The notes: generated by a model not told the origin, from the sequence alone. A stretch of DNA of 64,000 nucleotides from Deinococcus sp. Marseille-Q6407 (GCF_946848805.1 NZ_CAMPFU010000002.1:580501-644500); one strand, 5' to 3'. Positions 21,382-31,630 are shown, counted from the first letter of the stretch. Numbers and translations: made by a program.

Positions 21382-23019
21382 TCAGCCAGCAGTGCCCGCG
21401 TTTTCTTCGCTCTGCCCGCCCTGTTCAGCAGCCTTATCGACTGGGGCTGGGGCGTCCGCATCTGCCGCAGCTGCCTTGCCGGCTTCGGGGCGCAGCAGCG
21501 GGAACAGCAGCACGTCGCGGATAGAGTCGCTGTCGGTCAGCAGCATGGCGAGGCGGTCCATGCCCATGCCCATGCCGGCGGTGGGCGGCATGCCGTATTC
21601 TAGCGCCAGCAGGAAGTCCTCGTCCTGCTGATGGGCTTCGTCGTCGCCGGCCTCGCGGCGGGCCGTCTGGGCTTCAAAGCGCTGGCGCTGATCCAAGGCG
21701 TCGTTCAGCTCGGAATAGATCGGGGCCAGCTCAAAGCCGCCCACAAACAGGTCGGCCCGCTCGCTGAGGCCCTCGCGCTCGCGGTGCTTTTTGACCAGCG
21801 GGCTGATTACCAGCGGCATGTTGGTCAGGAAGGTGGGGTCCTGCAGGTCCGGCTCAATGTACTCGCCGCTGAGCTTGTCCAGCAGCTTGTAGCTGGGCAC
21901 GCTACGCATTTCGGGGTGGCGTTCGTCGGTCCAGGCCCGCAGCCGGTCCAGGTCCAGGGGGTCAAAATCCAGCCCGGCCTTTCCCTTCAGCGCCTCCACA
22001 AAGTCCAGCCGCCTGAACGGCAGGCTGAAATCCAGCTCGCGGCCCTGGTAGCGGATGGTTTCCTGGCCGCCGGTCACCTCCTTCACCAACCCGTTGAGCA
22101 TCTGCTCGACCAGGTTCATCATGTCGTTGTAGTCGCCGTAGGCGAAATAGGCTTCCAGCATGGTGAATTCGGGGTTGTGGGTGCGGTCGATGCCCTCGTT
22201 GCGGTAGTTGCGGCCAATCTCGTACACCCGCTCGAAACCGCCCACCAGCAGCCGCTTGAGGTACAGCTCCAGGCTGATCCGCAGGCTGAAGTCGTAGCCC
22301 AGCGCCTTGTGGTGAGTGGTAAAGGGCGTGGCCTCGGTGCCGCCGGGCACCACCTGCAGGGTGGGACCTTCCACTTCCATGAACCCCTGGCTGTCCAGGA
22401 AACTGCGGATATAACGAATGGCCTGCGAGCGGGTCCGGAAAGCCGAGCGGCGCTCCGGGTTCACGATCAGGTCCAGGTAACGGCGGCGGGCGCGCAGCTC
22501 CTCGTCTTGCAGCCCGCCTTTCTTGGTGGGCAGTGGGTGCAGGCTCTTGACCAGCGGCTGCCACTCGGTCACGTGCAGGGTCAGCTGGCCGGTCTTGGTG
22601 GTAAAGGGATAGCCCTTCACACCGACGATGTCGCCCAGGTCAATTTTCTTGGTGGCCGCGAAAGTGTCGAGGTCTCCCTTGGAAAAGAACACCTGGATCT
22701 GGCCCCACTCGTCTTGCAGCTCGGCAAAAGCGGCTTTGCCCATGTGGCGCATCAGGGTGATGCGGCCCGCCAGCGAATACTGCTCGGCGGGCCATTCCTG
22801 CCCCGGCGCCCATTTGCCGGCCGTCTCGCCGCTGCCGTCGGCCGGGTGATCGCGCATTACGTCGCGGGTGTGGTGGGTCTGGTCGTAGGAATACGGGTGG
22901 GCTTCGAACCCGGCGTCCACCTGAGCAGCGAGGTTGTTCAGGCGGCTGACCGTCTGCTCGTGCAGCTGGCTGTAATCGGGAGCGCTGGTATCGGTGGGGT
23001 GCTGGCCTTCATCTGACAT
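21382..23019 (-). CDS. lysS: Lysyl-tRNA synthetase, class II
   Basis: A 545-residue class II LysRS, charging tRNA-Lys. It has the OB-fold anticodon-binding domain at about 50-190 ([25 protein letters not shown]), then class II motif 1 ([15 protein letters not shown]), motif 2 ([20 protein letters not shown]) and motif 3 ([13 protein letters not shown]). After motif 3 an Ala/Asp/Glu-rich tail of about 40 residues extends beyond the usual end. TAGACT (complement of 23027-23032) is 7 nt before the ATG, so the start is leaderless. A larger frame upstream is excluded on that basis. Confidence 0.95.
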   Translation of the reverse strand: MSDEGQHPTDTSAPDYSQLHEQTVSRLNNLAAQVDAGFEAHPYSYDQTHHTRDVMRDHPADGSGETAGKWAPGQEWPAEQYSLAGRITLMRHMGKAAFAELQDEWGQIQVFFSKGDLDTFAATKKIDLGDIVGVKGYPFTTKTGQLTLHVTEWQPLVKSLHPLPTKKGGLQDEELRARRRYLDLIVNPERRSAFRTRSQAIRYIRSFLDSQGFMEVEGPTLQVVPGGTEATPFTTHHKALGYDFSLRISLELYLKRLLVGGFERVYEIGRNYRNEGIDRTHNPEFTMLEAYFAYGDYNDMMNLVEQMLNGLVKEVTGGQETIRYQGRELDFSLPFRRLDFVEALKGKAGLDFDPLDLDRLRAWTDERHPEMRSVPSYKLLDKLSGEYIEPDLQDPTFLTNMPLVISPLVKKHREREGLSERADLFVGGFELAPIYSELNDALDQRQRFEAQTARREAGDDEAHQQDEDFLLALEYGMPPTAGMGMGMDRLAMLLTDSDSIRDVLLFPLLRPEAGKAAAADADAPAPVDKAAEQGGQSEENAGTAG

Positions 23020-23049
23020 GGCTAGAAGTCTAAAGGATGCAGCCGGCGA

Positions 23050-23111
23050 GAAGGCGGAACGCCGGTCCCACTTCGGGCCCTTGCCGGGCCTGGGGAAAGC
23101 ATTCCGCCTTC
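23050..23111. other. Perfect 10-bp stem in the gfh1/lysS intergenic region
   Basis: GAAGGCGGAA (23050-23059) is perfectly complementary to TTCCGCCTTC (23102-23111), with an internal GGCCC/GGGCC stem. On the minus strand it follows the gfh1 stop and precedes the lysS promoter, so it is probably a gfh1 3'-end structure. The T-run (TTTT) lies on the plus-strand side. Confidence 0.5.
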
Positions 23112-23143
23112 TTTTATCAGAGGCTCTGAGCGTCAGGATTAGC

Positions 23144-23653
23144 TCAGGAGCTGACCGTCTTGACCTTGTACTTGACCTGCTTGCCGCCTTCAAGGTTCAC
23201 CACGAAGGATTCGCCTTCGCGCCGGCCCATCAGCTCGCGGCCGACCGGGCTGTCGTCGCTGATGCGGGGCACCTTGTCGTTGCCGCGCACACTGGCTTCG
23301 GCGGTGCTGACCACTTTCACGGTCATTTCCTTTTTGGCGGTTTCGTTGGTCAGCACCACGGTGGCGCCCAGGCTCACCGCGCCGTCCTCGGCGCCGCCCT
23401 CAATCACGGTGGCGCGCGCCAGGGTATCTTCCAGCTCCTCGATGCGGGCTTCCACCTGGCGTTTTTCGCGTTTGGCATCTTCCAGGCCGGTGTCTTCCGC
23501 GTCGGTGGTGTTTTCCATCTGTTCCTGCAAGATGCGGGTGGCTTCGGTCAGGCGCTCCTGCTCCTGGGCCAGGGCTTTTTCCAGGCGCTCGTAGCCTTCG
23601 CGGGTCAGCCGGATCTGCTTGGTCGAGTTGGGATTGGGGTTCGGGTTGGTCAC
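23144..23653 (-). CDS. Gre factor homologue Gfh1-type (RNA polymerase secondary-channel factor)
   Basis: A 169-residue GreA/GreB-family protein: N-terminal coiled-coil (about 15-80) and C-terminal FKBP-like domain ([16 protein letters not shown]). The coiled-coil tip reads [16 protein letters not shown] rather than the GreA form with D-L-K-E-N-A-E-Y, and the surrounding ILQEQMEN and [12 protein letters not shown] match my recollection of Thermus Gfh1. Gfh1 enters the secondary channel and inhibits transcription instead of stimulating cleavage. I therefore favour Gfh1 over GreA. The start is GTG at 23653, 7 nt after a strong AAGGAGG SD. It sits directly upstream of lysS. Confidence 0.8.
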   Translation of the reverse strand: MTNPNPNPNSTKQIRLTREGYERLEKALAQEQERLTEATRILQEQMENTTDAEDTGLEDAKREKRQVEARIEELEDTLARATVIEGGAEDGAVSLGATVVLTNETAKKEMTVKVVSTAEASVRGNDKVPRISDDSPVGRELMGRREGESFVVNLEGGKQVKYKVKTVSS

Positions 23654-23930
23654 GCAGTCCTCCTTCGCGGCAGAGTTCAGGTCTGCCTGTTGATGGGCGA
23701 ATGGCACAGTGAAATGGGGGCAGAGGCCGCCCGGTCAGTCAGAAAAGAGCCAAGCCACGTCGGGCAAAAACAGTCACGGCGCGGCCTGGAGAGATCATGC
23801 TGAGCGGCACAGGCAGGGGCGGGCAAACTGGCGTGCATTTTGTCACAGCCCCGGCCTCCACGCAATCCGTCGGGCAGGGAAACGGCCAGCCGCCTGGAAT
23901 AGGCCGCTTGGCAGTGTCCCCGGTTCTGGC
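23654..23930. other. 277-bp intergenic region, no gene seen
   Basis: This lies between the gfh1 start and the acyl-CoA dehydrogenase stop, both minus strand. It contains the gfh1 SD and presumably its promoter. I see no convincing -10 box, repeat or ORF. Confidence 0.4.
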
Positions 23931-25073
23931 TCAGTCCTTCAGCAGGGCGCGGCTGATCACCACGCGCTGAATTTCGTTGGTGCCTTCGTAAATCTGGTTG
24001 AGCTTGACGTCACGCAGCAGCTTTTCGACCGGGTATTCGCCCACGTAGCCATAACCACCGTGAATCTGAATCGCTTCATTGGCCGCGTTGAAAGCCATAT
24101 CCGAGCAGTAGGCCTTGGCGATGGCCGATTCGTAACCGTGGGTGTTGCCCTGGTCAACCAGCCAGGCGGCCTTGAGGTACATCAGGCGGCCGGTTTCGAT
24201 ACCAATCGCCATATCGGCCATCTTGAACTGCAGCGCTTGGAAGTTGGAGATGGGAGTGCCGAAGGCTTCGCGCTCCTTGGAGTACTTGACCGATTCGTCC
24301 AGCGCACGACGGGCCACGCCCACGCTGCCGGCCGCCACAGGCACGCGGGTCTTGTCCAGCGTCTTCATGGCAATCTTGAAGCCGTCACCCAGGCCGCCCA
24401 GCTGGTTTTCCTTGGGCACGCGCACGTTTTCGAAGACCAGTTCGCTGGTCAGCGAGGCGCGCTGGCCCATCTTGTGCTTGATCTTGTTGTAGGTAAAGCC
24501 GGGGGCACCCTTGGGCACCACCAGGGCCACAGTGGCGCGGTGGCCGCCGCCGCGTTCGGTGGTGGCAAACACCACGGTCACTTCGGCCTCACCGCCGTTG
24601 GAAATCCACATCTTGGTGCCGTTGATGACCCATTCGTCGCCGTCCAGCACGGCAGTGGTGTGCATACCGGCCGCGTCGGAGCCGTTGTTGGGTTCCGACA
24701 GCGCGAAAGCGGCCAGGGCCGGCTTTTCCACCAGGGGGCCCAGGAAGCGCTTCTGCTGTTCCTCGGTGCCGCCCACCAGAATGGGGGTCATGCCCAGCTC
24801 AGAAGCCATCATGATGGTGAAGATGCCCATGCAGCCGTAGGCCAGTTCCTCGCCCACGATGCACTCATCGACCATGCTCAGGCCCAGGCCGCCGGCATGC
24901 TCGGGCACGCCCACGTTCAGCAGGCCCACCTCGTGCGCCTTGCGGATCACGTCCCAGGGCATTTCCTCGCGGCGGTCGTATTCCTCGGCCACCGGAATAA
25001 TTTCCTTGCGGGTAAAGTCACGGGCCAGCTGCTGCAGCTGTTTTTGCTCATCGGTCAGGGAAAAATCAATCAT
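23931..25073 (-). CDS. Acyl-CoA dehydrogenase
   Basis: A 380-residue FAD-dependent acyl-CoA dehydrogenase for the first step of beta-oxidation. FAD/substrate motifs FALSEPNNGSDAAGM and WISNGGEAEV, and the C-terminal QIHGGYGYVGEYPVEKLLRD, are the two family signatures. The catalytic base is Glu363 in IYEGTNEIQ, the position used by short/medium-chain enzymes. A good SD (AGGAG) lies 5 nt before the ATG. A promoter TTGTGG-16-TATTTT is seen at complement 25189-25216. Chain-length preference cannot be read. Confidence 0.93.
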   Translation of the reverse strand: MIDFSLTDEQKQLQQLARDFTRKEIIPVAEEYDRREEMPWDVIRKAHEVGLLNVGVPEHAGGLGLSMVDECIVGEELAYGCMGIFTIMMASELGMTPILVGGTEEQQKRFLGPLVEKPALAAFALSEPNNGSDAAGMHTTAVLDGDEWVINGTKMWISNGGEAEVTVVFATTERGGGHRATVALVVPKGAPGFTYNKIKHKMGQRASLTSELVFENVRVPKENQLGGLGDGFKIAMKTLDKTRVPVAAGSVGVARRALDESVKYSKEREAFGTPISNFQALQFKMADMAIGIETGRLMYLKAAWLVDQGNTHGYESAIAKAYCSDMAFNAANEAIQIHGGYGYVGEYPVEKLLRDVKLNQIYEGTNEIQRVVISRALLKD

Positions 25074-25188
25074 GAAGACTCCTGTGCTGGAGGAAAGGAA
25101 GGGTCCTGGGGGCCGGGCCAGCGCCCCGGCAGCCGGGAACAGGACGGAAGCCGCCGTAAGAGGGCGGGCAGGTCATTGGACGGGGTCT

Positions 25189-25216
25189 AAAATACCCGAA
25201 TTTCCGGTGCCCACAA
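25189..25216 (-). promoter_or_regulatory. Candidate promoter of the acyl-CoA dehydrogenase gene
   Basis: On the minus strand TTGTGG (25211-25216) and TATTTT (25189-25194) are 16 bp apart, giving a leader of about 110 nt ending in the SD. Confidence 0.4.
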
Positions 25217-25292
25217 GGTAGCACAGCCCTCCTTGCCACTACCCTCTTAGTAACGCCTCCCTGACAGGCAGCCAGGGCCGTCCGGCGCAGGG

Positions 25293-26273
25293 TCAGTCCA
25301 GCTGCCAGACGCCGGCTTTCAGGTGGGTCGCCGCCGGAAAGTCCAGGCCCGGTGCCAGCCTGAGCGGCGGGCCGGCGCGGCGCCCAGCTTCATTCAGGCC
25401 CTGCGCCACCTGCCGCCCGAAGGTTCGCTCGCTCAGGCCGGCGTGATTGGTCATCGCCAGCAGCTGACCGCCTGGGGCCAGCAGCCTGGCCGCCGCCTGC
25501 ACCAGCGCCGGGTAATCTTTCTCGGCTCGCCAGGTCTGCCGGCCCCGCCGCGCAAAGCTGGGGGGGTCCAGAATCAGCAGATCGAAGCGGTCACTGCGCC
25601 GTTGCAAGCGCCGCAGCCAGTCGAAGACGTCGCCGTACAGAAAGTCGATGTCCGGAGCTGGGAGGCCGCTCAGGGCATAGTTTTCCTGCCCCCAGGCCAG
25701 CACCCGGCGCGAGAGGTCCACATTCTTGACGCCGTGCGCCCCGCCCAACGCCGCGCTGACGCCAAAGCCACAGGTATAGGCAAAGGTATTGAGCACCCGC
25801 CGGCCCGCCGCCTGTTCCTGCACCCAGTCGCGCATGGGACGGGCGTCCGCGAACAGGCCGGTGCTGAGGTCGCCGCCAGGGCGAATCAGAAAGGGGCGGC
25901 CCTGTTCCAGCACCGTCACCTCTGGCTGAGGCGGTCCCCAGACTGGGGCTGCCGGCGCCAGCCAGTCCCGTTCGGTGTTGGCCCGGTGACTGGCAACCTC
26001 GGGGCGACGCTTGAGGTAGAGCGAATCCAGTCCCAGCGCCTGCAACGGCTCTTGCAGGGCGGCCAGCAGCTCGGCCTCCTGCGCGGGGTCCAGCTCACGG
26101 TAGAGGCTCAATACGCCCGCAGTACCGGCCTGGTCCAGGCTGCACAGGTCGGCCATCTCGGTGGTGTGCAGCAGGCGGTAGAAGGTGTTGCCCTGCTCGG
26201 CCAGGGGGCTGCGGCGGGCGGCAGCGGCAGCGAGGCGGGCAGGCAAAGCGTCCAGATTCACGTGTTCCAGCAT
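25293..26273 (-). CDS. RlmI-like class I rRNA methyltransferase
   Basis: A 326-residue SAM-dependent methyltransferase. The catalytic Rossmann domain (about 140-326) has motif [21 protein letters not shown], motif [15 protein letters not shown] and the active-site [13 protein letters not shown], the NPPF-like motif IV of RlmI/RlmK-type base methyltransferases. The N-terminal part lacks a clear PUA domain, so it is closer to the YccW/RlmK C-terminal half. The exact target nucleotide is unknown. The start at 26273 is the first plausible ATG. Confidence 0.85.
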   Translation of the reverse strand: MLEHVNLDALPARLAAAAARRSPLAEQGNTFYRLLHTTEMADLCSLDQAGTAGVLSLYRELDPAQEAELLAALQEPLQALGLDSLYLKRRPEVASHRANTERDWLAPAAPVWGPPQPEVTVLEQGRPFLIRPGGDLSTGLFADARPMRDWVQEQAAGRRVLNTFAYTCGFGVSAALGGAHGVKNVDLSRRVLAWGQENYALSGLPAPDIDFLYGDVFDWLRRLQRRSDRFDLLILDPPSFARRGRQTWRAEKDYPALVQAAARLLAPGGQLLAMTNHAGLSERTFGRQVAQGLNEAGRRAGPPLRLAPGLDFPAATHLKAGVWQLD

Positions 26274-26294
26274 AAGCGCTGCCAGCGATGAAAC

Positions 26295-26326
26295 GAGCAG
26301 CAGAGACCCGGAAGCCTCTGCTGCTC
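26295..26326 (-). terminator. Stem-loop downstream of mraY
   Basis: GAGCAGCAGAG (26295-26305) pairs perfectly over 11 bp with CTCTGCTGCTC (26316-26326). On the minus strand a weak T-rich GTTTCAT follows. It separates mraY from the methyltransferase gene. Confidence 0.6.
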
Positions 26327-26352
26327 GCCCACACGTCAGGTGGTACGGACGG

Positions 26353-27267
<915 letters not shown>

Positions 27268-27322
27268 GGGCACTCCTGCTGGGCCAAGCCGGGATCAGGG
27301 CAGAGTAATTCCAACATTGCTT

Positions 27323-27336
27323 TCCATTGTAATGGA
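27323..27336. promoter_or_regulatory. 14-bp palindrome upstream of mraY
   Basis: TCCATT-GT-AATGGA at 27323-27336 is an inverted repeat with 6-bp arms about 55 bp upstream of the mraY start, near a minus-strand TACTCT -10 candidate. It could be an operator; no known factor is assigned. Confidence 0.3.
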
Positions 27337-27405
27337 CGGCCGCCGGGGCCGCCTGCCGCTCCTGCAGACCGGCGTTGCATCAGCGCTTGATTTGCAGGGC
27401 AGGGT

Positions 27406-28437
27406 TCAGGACCGGGCTGGTTCCCCGGTTATCCGGGCCACCAGCTCGCGGGCCAGCAACGGGCCCAGCAGGTAGCCTTTGCTGCCCAGCCCAGTCAGCT
27501 CCCACTGCCCTGCTCTCCCCTGTTCCGGAGCAGCTGTCCCCAAGTCAGCCGGACCAGCGCGCAGGCCGCTCAAGCGGGTACCGCTCCATTGCCCGCTCAC
27601 TTCCAGGCCGGCCAGGGACCGCAGCCGCCCGCCGCGTTCCAGCAACCAGTCCAGCGAAGACAGCGGCAACTGCACCGCCGACCAGTGTGCCGTCGGCCGC
27701 TCGAAGGTGGCGCCCAATATGCCCCCCACCGCTGCCGGTGCCAGGTAGCCGCCAAAACTCAGCGGCCGCGGGCCCGGTGACTGGGCCAGCCTTAACAGGG
27801 TGCCGGCACGGTGGCCCTGCGCCGGCTGCTGGCCTTCTGGACGCATATCGGATCCGAAGCTGCCCCCACACCAGACCAGCGCGTCGGCCGCCAGACGGGT
27901 GCCGTCGGCCAGCTGGACCCAGCTGCCTTCAGCGGCGACCACCCGGCCAGTCACCCGCCGGGCTCCGGACACGTTCAGCAGGGCGCGGCAGAGGGCGGCA
28001 CCGTCTACCCAACCACCCTGCGGCAAAAACAGCGCGGCCTGCCAGCCCGGGGCCAGGTCGGGCACCTCCTGCGGCGCCCACCAGCTGTGCTCCAGGCCAG
28101 ACAGGTTACGCTGGAAGCGTTGCTGGGTCGCCTCATCCGGCACCGGCCGCAGAACACCTGTGCGGCCATGCGGCACCAGCTGTCCCTGGGTTTCCATTTG
28201 CTCAATCAGCGCCCAAGTCAGCGCCAGGCCCTCGGCGGCCCGCGCTGGCACCTTGCCCGACTGCCCCCGCACCGGATTCAGCAGGGCGGACGGCACCTCG
28301 CTGGCCGCCGTTCCCGGACCAGCGTCCACCACCGTGACCTGCCAGCCGGCCTGCGCCGCCCAGTACGCCACCGCGGCGCCAGCAATGCCTGCCCCCACCA
28401 CCAGCAGCTCTGTGCCGCTCAGGCCTGTATCGCTCAT
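27406..28437 (-). CDS. MnmC1-type FAD-dependent oxidoreductase (tRNA wobble uridine modification)
   Basis: A 343-residue DAO-family flavoprotein with an N-terminal GxGxxG fold (LLVVGAGIAGAAVAYWAAQAG) and C-terminal GLGSKGYLLGPLLARELVA, as in the C-terminal domain of MnmC that oxidises cmnm5s2U to nm5s2U in tRNA. In enterobacteria this domain is fused to the methyltransferase; here it is a separate gene whose ATG overlaps the stop of mnmD (ATGA, 28434-28437). That coupling is the main reason for this assignment over a general glycine oxidase. Confidence 0.8.
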   Translation of the reverse strand: MSDTGLSGTELLVVGAGIAGAAVAYWAAQAGWQVTVVDAGPGTAASEVPSALLNPVRGQSGKVPARAAEGLALTWALIEQMETQGQLVPHGRTGVLRPVPDEATQQRFQRNLSGLEHSWWAPQEVPDLAPGWQAALFLPQGGWVDGAALCRALLNVSGARRVTGRVVAAEGSWVQLADGTRLAADALVWCGGSFGSDMRPEGQQPAQGHRAGTLLRLAQSPGPRPLSFGGYLAPAAVGGILGATFERPTAHWSAVQLPLSSLDWLLERGGRLRSLAGLEVSGQWSGTRLSGLRAGPADLGTAAPEQGRAGQWELTGLGSKGYLLGPLLARELVARITGEPARS

Positions 28438-29129
28438 GGCCGCACAGCCCGCAGAAATTCCCGCTTGCCGGGAGGGCCGGGACACTTTTCCACCTGTAGC
28501 CCAGCCGCCTGAAGTGCGCGCCGCACCCGGCCGGCAGCCGAATAGGTTGCCACCACGCCGCCGGGGCGCAACGCCTGGGCTACCCGTGCCAGAAATTCCT
28601 CGGTCCAGAGCTCAGGGTTGGCTTCAGGCGAAAAGCCGTCCAGGTACACCGCATCAGCCCAGTCCAGCGGCAATTCGGCAGTCAGAACATTCATCTGGCG
28701 CACCCGCAAAAGCTGCTGGCGCACGCCGATCTGCAGTTCTCCCCCCGGCGGCGGGGGCCAGGAGAGCAGCACCTCCTGCCAGACTGGATGCTCTGCGCCG
28801 GCTGATCCCTGCGATAACTCAGCCAGCAGCCCGGCCGCCACCGGGTCGTACTCATAGGCCAGATAATCCAGGGGGCCCCCCTCACCCCGCGCCGAGAGCG
28901 TTGCGCGCAGGTTCTGCCCCACCCCGAACCCAATTTCCAGTACCCGTGGGCGGGCCAGCGTCGCCACGCCAGTGCCGGCCACGAATACCTGCCGGGCCTG
29001 AGCTTCAGCACCAAAGGCCGAGCCGTATGTTTGCCCGAAACGCTGGCTACGCAGTGTCAGCGAGCCATCCGCAGTGGGTTGCAGGTCGGCGGCGGTCAGC
29101 TCGCGGGCAGAAGGCCGGTCAGAAGCCAT
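28434..29129 (-). CDS. mnmD: tRNA 5-methylaminomethyl-2-thiouridine methyltransferase domain protein (MnmD)
   Basis: A 231-residue SAM-dependent methyltransferase equal to the N-terminal half of MnmC. Motif I is VLEIGFGVGQNLRA. The family signature for the active site is DAVYLDGFSPEANPELW, followed by GGVVATYSAAGRVRRAL. It converts nm5s2U to mnm5s2U at tRNA position 34. The start is set by TATCAT (complement of 29136-29141), 6 nt upstream; a leaderless message. A frame extends 26 codons further but without a signal. Confidence 0.88.
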   Translation of the reverse strand: MASDRPSARELTAADLQPTADGSLTLRSQRFGQTYGSAFGAEAQARQVFVAGTGVATLARPRVLEIGFGVGQNLRATLSARGEGGPLDYLAYEYDPVAAGLLAELSQGSAGAEHPVWQEVLLSWPPPPGGELQIGVRQQLLRVRQMNVLTAELPLDWADAVYLDGFSPEANPELWTEEFLARVAQALRPGGVVATYSAAGRVRRALQAAGLQVEKCPGPPGKREFLRAVRP

Positions 29130-29156
29130 GGCGTTATGATAGGTCAAAGAGACATG

Positions 29157-29193
29157 AAAAAGGCTCCCACAACGCTGGAGCGCGGGAAGCCTT
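29157..29193 (-). terminator. Terminator after the DUF2382 protein gene
   Basis: On the minus strand AAGGCT-(bulge)-CCC pairs with GGG-AGCCTT and runs into TTTTT (plus A-run 29157-29161). Confidence 0.65.
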
Positions 29194-29213
29194 GTGTCAC
29201 AGGGCAATTTATT

Positions 29214-29858
29214 TCAGCGCGGAGTCTGGTCCGTGTCGTGGGCAGAGCCGGCGCCTAGGTCCAGTTCGGCCCGGTTGGCCACCAGATTCTGGGGATCTTC
29301 AATATCCAGCACCTCACGGCGCAGGGTGACCGTCTGCTGTACGTCCTCGGAAACGGCACGCTTCTCGAACGACACTTCGCTGATCGGCACGATTTCCTTC
29401 TGGATGTTGGCGCGCTCGGTGGTCAGTTCCACCTGATAGGTCTGCCCAGGCTGCAGCTCCTGGTCACCCATCCGCACGCAGCCGGCGCCCTCATGCACCA
29501 GGATTTCCAGGCATTCCGAGCGCAGCGTGACCGGCACCATCTCTTCACGCTCGGTCACGACTTTGCGGACCGTCACGGCGCCCTGCGACTCACGTACCAC
29601 ATCTACCCGGGCGCGTTCCTCGTACAGCACCAGACGGTCACTCTGACCGGCCAGCAGCGTAGCGGCTTCGCTGCGCAGGTCACGCTCGCTCTGTGCGCTA
29701 GTGCTGCCAGCTTCAGACAGGCCAGCCACTGGAGTCTGGGTGGCTGGCACCTGAGCTGCACTCTGGTCGGTCGCTCCAGCAGCGGGAACCTCCGGAGTCT
29801 GGGTTTGTTCGTTGGCTTCCAGGTGGCGTTCACCCGGTTTCAGATGTTCATCGGTCAT
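29214..29858 (-). CDS. DUF2382 (YsnF/AvaK) domain stress protein
   Basis: A 214-residue soluble protein: Gln/Ala/Thr-rich N-terminal 75 residues, then a DUF2382-type region with paired charged beta-strands (RLVLYEERARVDVV, VTVRKVVTEREEMVPV, VELTTERANIQKEIV, EVSFEKRAVSEDV). It is a paralogue of the adjacent gene at 29973 but lacks the PRC-barrel. Family members are often stress-induced; their biochemistry is unknown. SD AGAGG lies 7 nt before the ATG at 29858. Separate terminators flank it, so it is likely its own transcription unit. Confidence 0.82.
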   Translation of the reverse strand: MTDEHLKPGERHLEANEQTQTPEVPAAGATDQSAAQVPATQTPVAGLSEAGSTSAQSERDLRSEAATLLAGQSDRLVLYEERARVDVVRESQGAVTVRKVVTEREEMVPVTLRSECLEILVHEGAGCVRMGDQELQPGQTYQVELTTERANIQKEIVPISEVSFEKRAVSEDVQQTVTLRREVLDIEDPQNLVANRAELDLGAGSAHDTDQTPR

Positions 29859-29925
29859 GACTTGACCTCTTTTCCTGCCTGGGTTGGCCTGACATAATTT
29901 CAAGTCCGGCTGCCCAGGCAACTAA

Positions 29926-29954
29926 GAAAAAAGGCGGGATAGACCCGCCCTTTT
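29926..29954. terminator. Bidirectional terminator between the two DUF2382 genes
   Basis: GGCGGG-ATAGA-CCCGCC (29933-29949) is flanked by an A-run (29926-29932) and a T-run (29951-29955). It terminates the PRC-barrel/DUF2382 gene on the minus strand. Confidence 0.8.
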
Positions 29955-29972
29955 TCGGCTGAAGTTTAAGAC

Positions 29973-30836
29973 TTAGGAGCGGCGGCCGGTGTCGGTGCCG
30001 TTGATGTCGGTACGGGCGGTATTGGCGTCGTTCGCGTCTACCTGTCCGTCATGGTCCACATCCAGCACTTCGCGGCCCACGGTTTCGGTCACGGTCTGAG
30101 TTTCGGTCACGGCGCGCTTGCCGACTTCCACTTCTTCGGTGACGTAGGCTTCCTTGCCGATGTTGGCGCGTTCGGCTTCCAGATCCACCTGCATGGTCTG
30201 CTGGCCTTCGCCCAGGCGGGCGCCTTCCACAGCCTTGCCGTCGGTCACTTCGTGGCGGGTGATAACCACTTCTTCGCGCTGCAGGGGCACTTCAACCTGC
30301 TCCTGACGGGTTTCGACGTGCTTGCCGATACGGACGCTGCCAGCCTTGAAGCGTTCCTTGTTGACGGTCAGGCGCTCTTCGAGCAACTGCAGACGGCCAG
30401 GGGTCTGGTAGGCGCGTTCACGGTACTGACCTTCGTCCATGTCGCCGCGCAGCACGCGCTCGTCCTGCATGAACTGGTCTTCGCTGTACTGATCGTCGGT
30501 GTAGGTTTCGCCGTAGCGGTATTGTTGCATGGCGCCGACCTGGTCCTTGGTCAGGTTGTCGAAGTACACGCCGCTGTCGTCGATGCGGGCGTAGCCCACG
30601 GGCACCAGCACTTCCTTGCTGCTGAACCAGCCGCCGACGTCCACGATCAGGAAGCGGATGCCACCGGTGTTGGCCACGACCAGCGCGTCACGGACGCTAC
30701 CGATCTTCTCGCCGTTGGCGCCGTAGGCGGTAGCGCCGATGGGGTTGAAGACGTCGCTGTCGTTGAAGAAGGTCATTTGGTCGTCGCGGCTCAGGTCGGA
30801 CAGGCGCACCAGCTGGTCATTGATCATATTAGTCAT
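29973..30836 (-). CDS. PRC-barrel and DUF2382 (YsnF) domain protein with an EF-hand-like C-terminal loop
   Basis: A 287-residue soluble protein. PRC-barrel at about 25-95 ([33 protein letters not shown]), a charged hinge, and a DUF2382 domain at about 140-255 ([37 protein letters not shown]). At residues 259-270 it has [12 protein letters not shown], which fits every ligand position of a canonical calcium EF-hand loop. Such proteins are linked to stress and desiccation responses in Deinococcus. SD GAGGTAC precedes the ATG. Confidence 0.85.
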   Translation of the reverse strand: MTNMINDQLVRLSDLSRDDQMTFFNDSDVFNPIGATAYGANGEKIGSVRDALVVANTGGIRFLIVDVGGWFSSKEVLVPVGYARIDDSGVYFDNLTKDQVGAMQQYRYGETYTDDQYSEDQFMQDERVLRGDMDEGQYRERAYQTPGRLQLLEERLTVNKERFKAGSVRIGKHVETRQEQVEVPLQREEVVITRHEVTDGKAVEGARLGEGQQTMQVDLEAERANIGKEAYVTEEVEVGKRAVTETQTVTETVGREVLDVDHDGQVDANDANTARTDINGTDTGRRS

Positions 30837-31087
30837 AGAAAGTACCTCCAGATACTTGGAATCGTGACGGGAAGCGCGGACTCAGCGGAATATGATACCC
30901 GCTCCGTTACGCTAAGCAGTCTGCCGCAAGTCCCGGAGAGCTTGTTGAGTGGAAGCTGTAGGTTTGGAAAAGGTGCTGTTTATACGATCTCAATTTTTAA
31001 AGATGCTCTCACCTGGCGGGTTCTCGCCGTTTCAGAAATAGATTTTTGTCAGAAGGTAAGGTGTCTGGCTGCCCCCAACTTCCGGCT
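30837..31087 (-). promoter_or_regulatory. A+T-richer upstream region of the PRC-barrel/DUF2382 gene
   Basis: This 251-bp region is less G+C-rich than its surroundings. It holds minus-strand -10 candidates TATCAT (about 50 nt before the start) and TATAAA further up, and the SD. No gene is visible. Regulation by stress is an inference from the gene family only. Confidence 0.35.
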
Positions 31088-31570
31088 TCAATCCAGCCGG
31101 GTCCACTCGGGCTGATCCACTCCGCCAAGCTGCTGAGTCAGCCGGGCGCCTTGCAGCAGATGCAGCTGCAGCGCCCGCGGCAGCCAGGGCAAGCAGCCCG
31201 GTGGCAAGGCAGCCGGGTCAGCCCAGAGCAGAGCGCCGGTTTTGTCCAGCGGACGGGGCTCGCCGCTCCAGAAGTGTGCCCGGAAGAAGAAAGAGACGCC
31301 CCGCACCGGCAGGCCCTGGCCATCTGTCTGGTCAAAAGAGCTGACGCCGAGCGACTCCAGCCTTTCCGGCGAGAGTTCCAGGCCCACTTCCTCGCGCACC
31401 TCACGGGCGGCCGCCGCCCGCAGGTCCTCGCCGGGTTCTATGCCGCCACCGGGCAGGTTCCACAGACCATCGGCAAAGTGGGCGCCACTGCGCCGGGCCA
31501 GAAGCACCCGGCCCTGGGGGTCCTGCACCACCGTCCACGTGATCAGATAAATGCTGCCCGGAGTCGCCAT
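31088..31570 (-). CDS. Nudix hydrolase
   Basis: A 160-residue Nudix protein with a complete Nudix box, GGIEPGEDLRAAAAREVREE plus VG, the metal-binding loop-helix-loop that cleaves nucleoside diphosphate-X bonds. The substrate is unknown; Deinococcus has many Nudix paralogues. The ATG at 31570 is chosen because TAAAGT (complement of 31578-31583) is 7 nt upstream, a leaderless layout. The 18-codon upward extension is not supported. It is divergent from the thiamin transport operon. Confidence 0.88.
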   Translation of the reverse strand: MATPGSIYLITWTVVQDPQGRVLLARRSGAHFADGLWNLPGGGIEPGEDLRAAAAREVREEVGLELSPERLESLGVSSFDQTDGQGLPVRGVSFFFRAHFWSGEPRPLDKTGALLWADPAALPPGCLPWLPRALQLHLLQGARLTQQLGGVDQPEWTRLD

Positions 31571-31630
31571 ACCCGCCACTTTAGCGAACGCCCAATCTCT
31601 ACCGGAAACCGGCGCTGGCGGCACTTCTGC

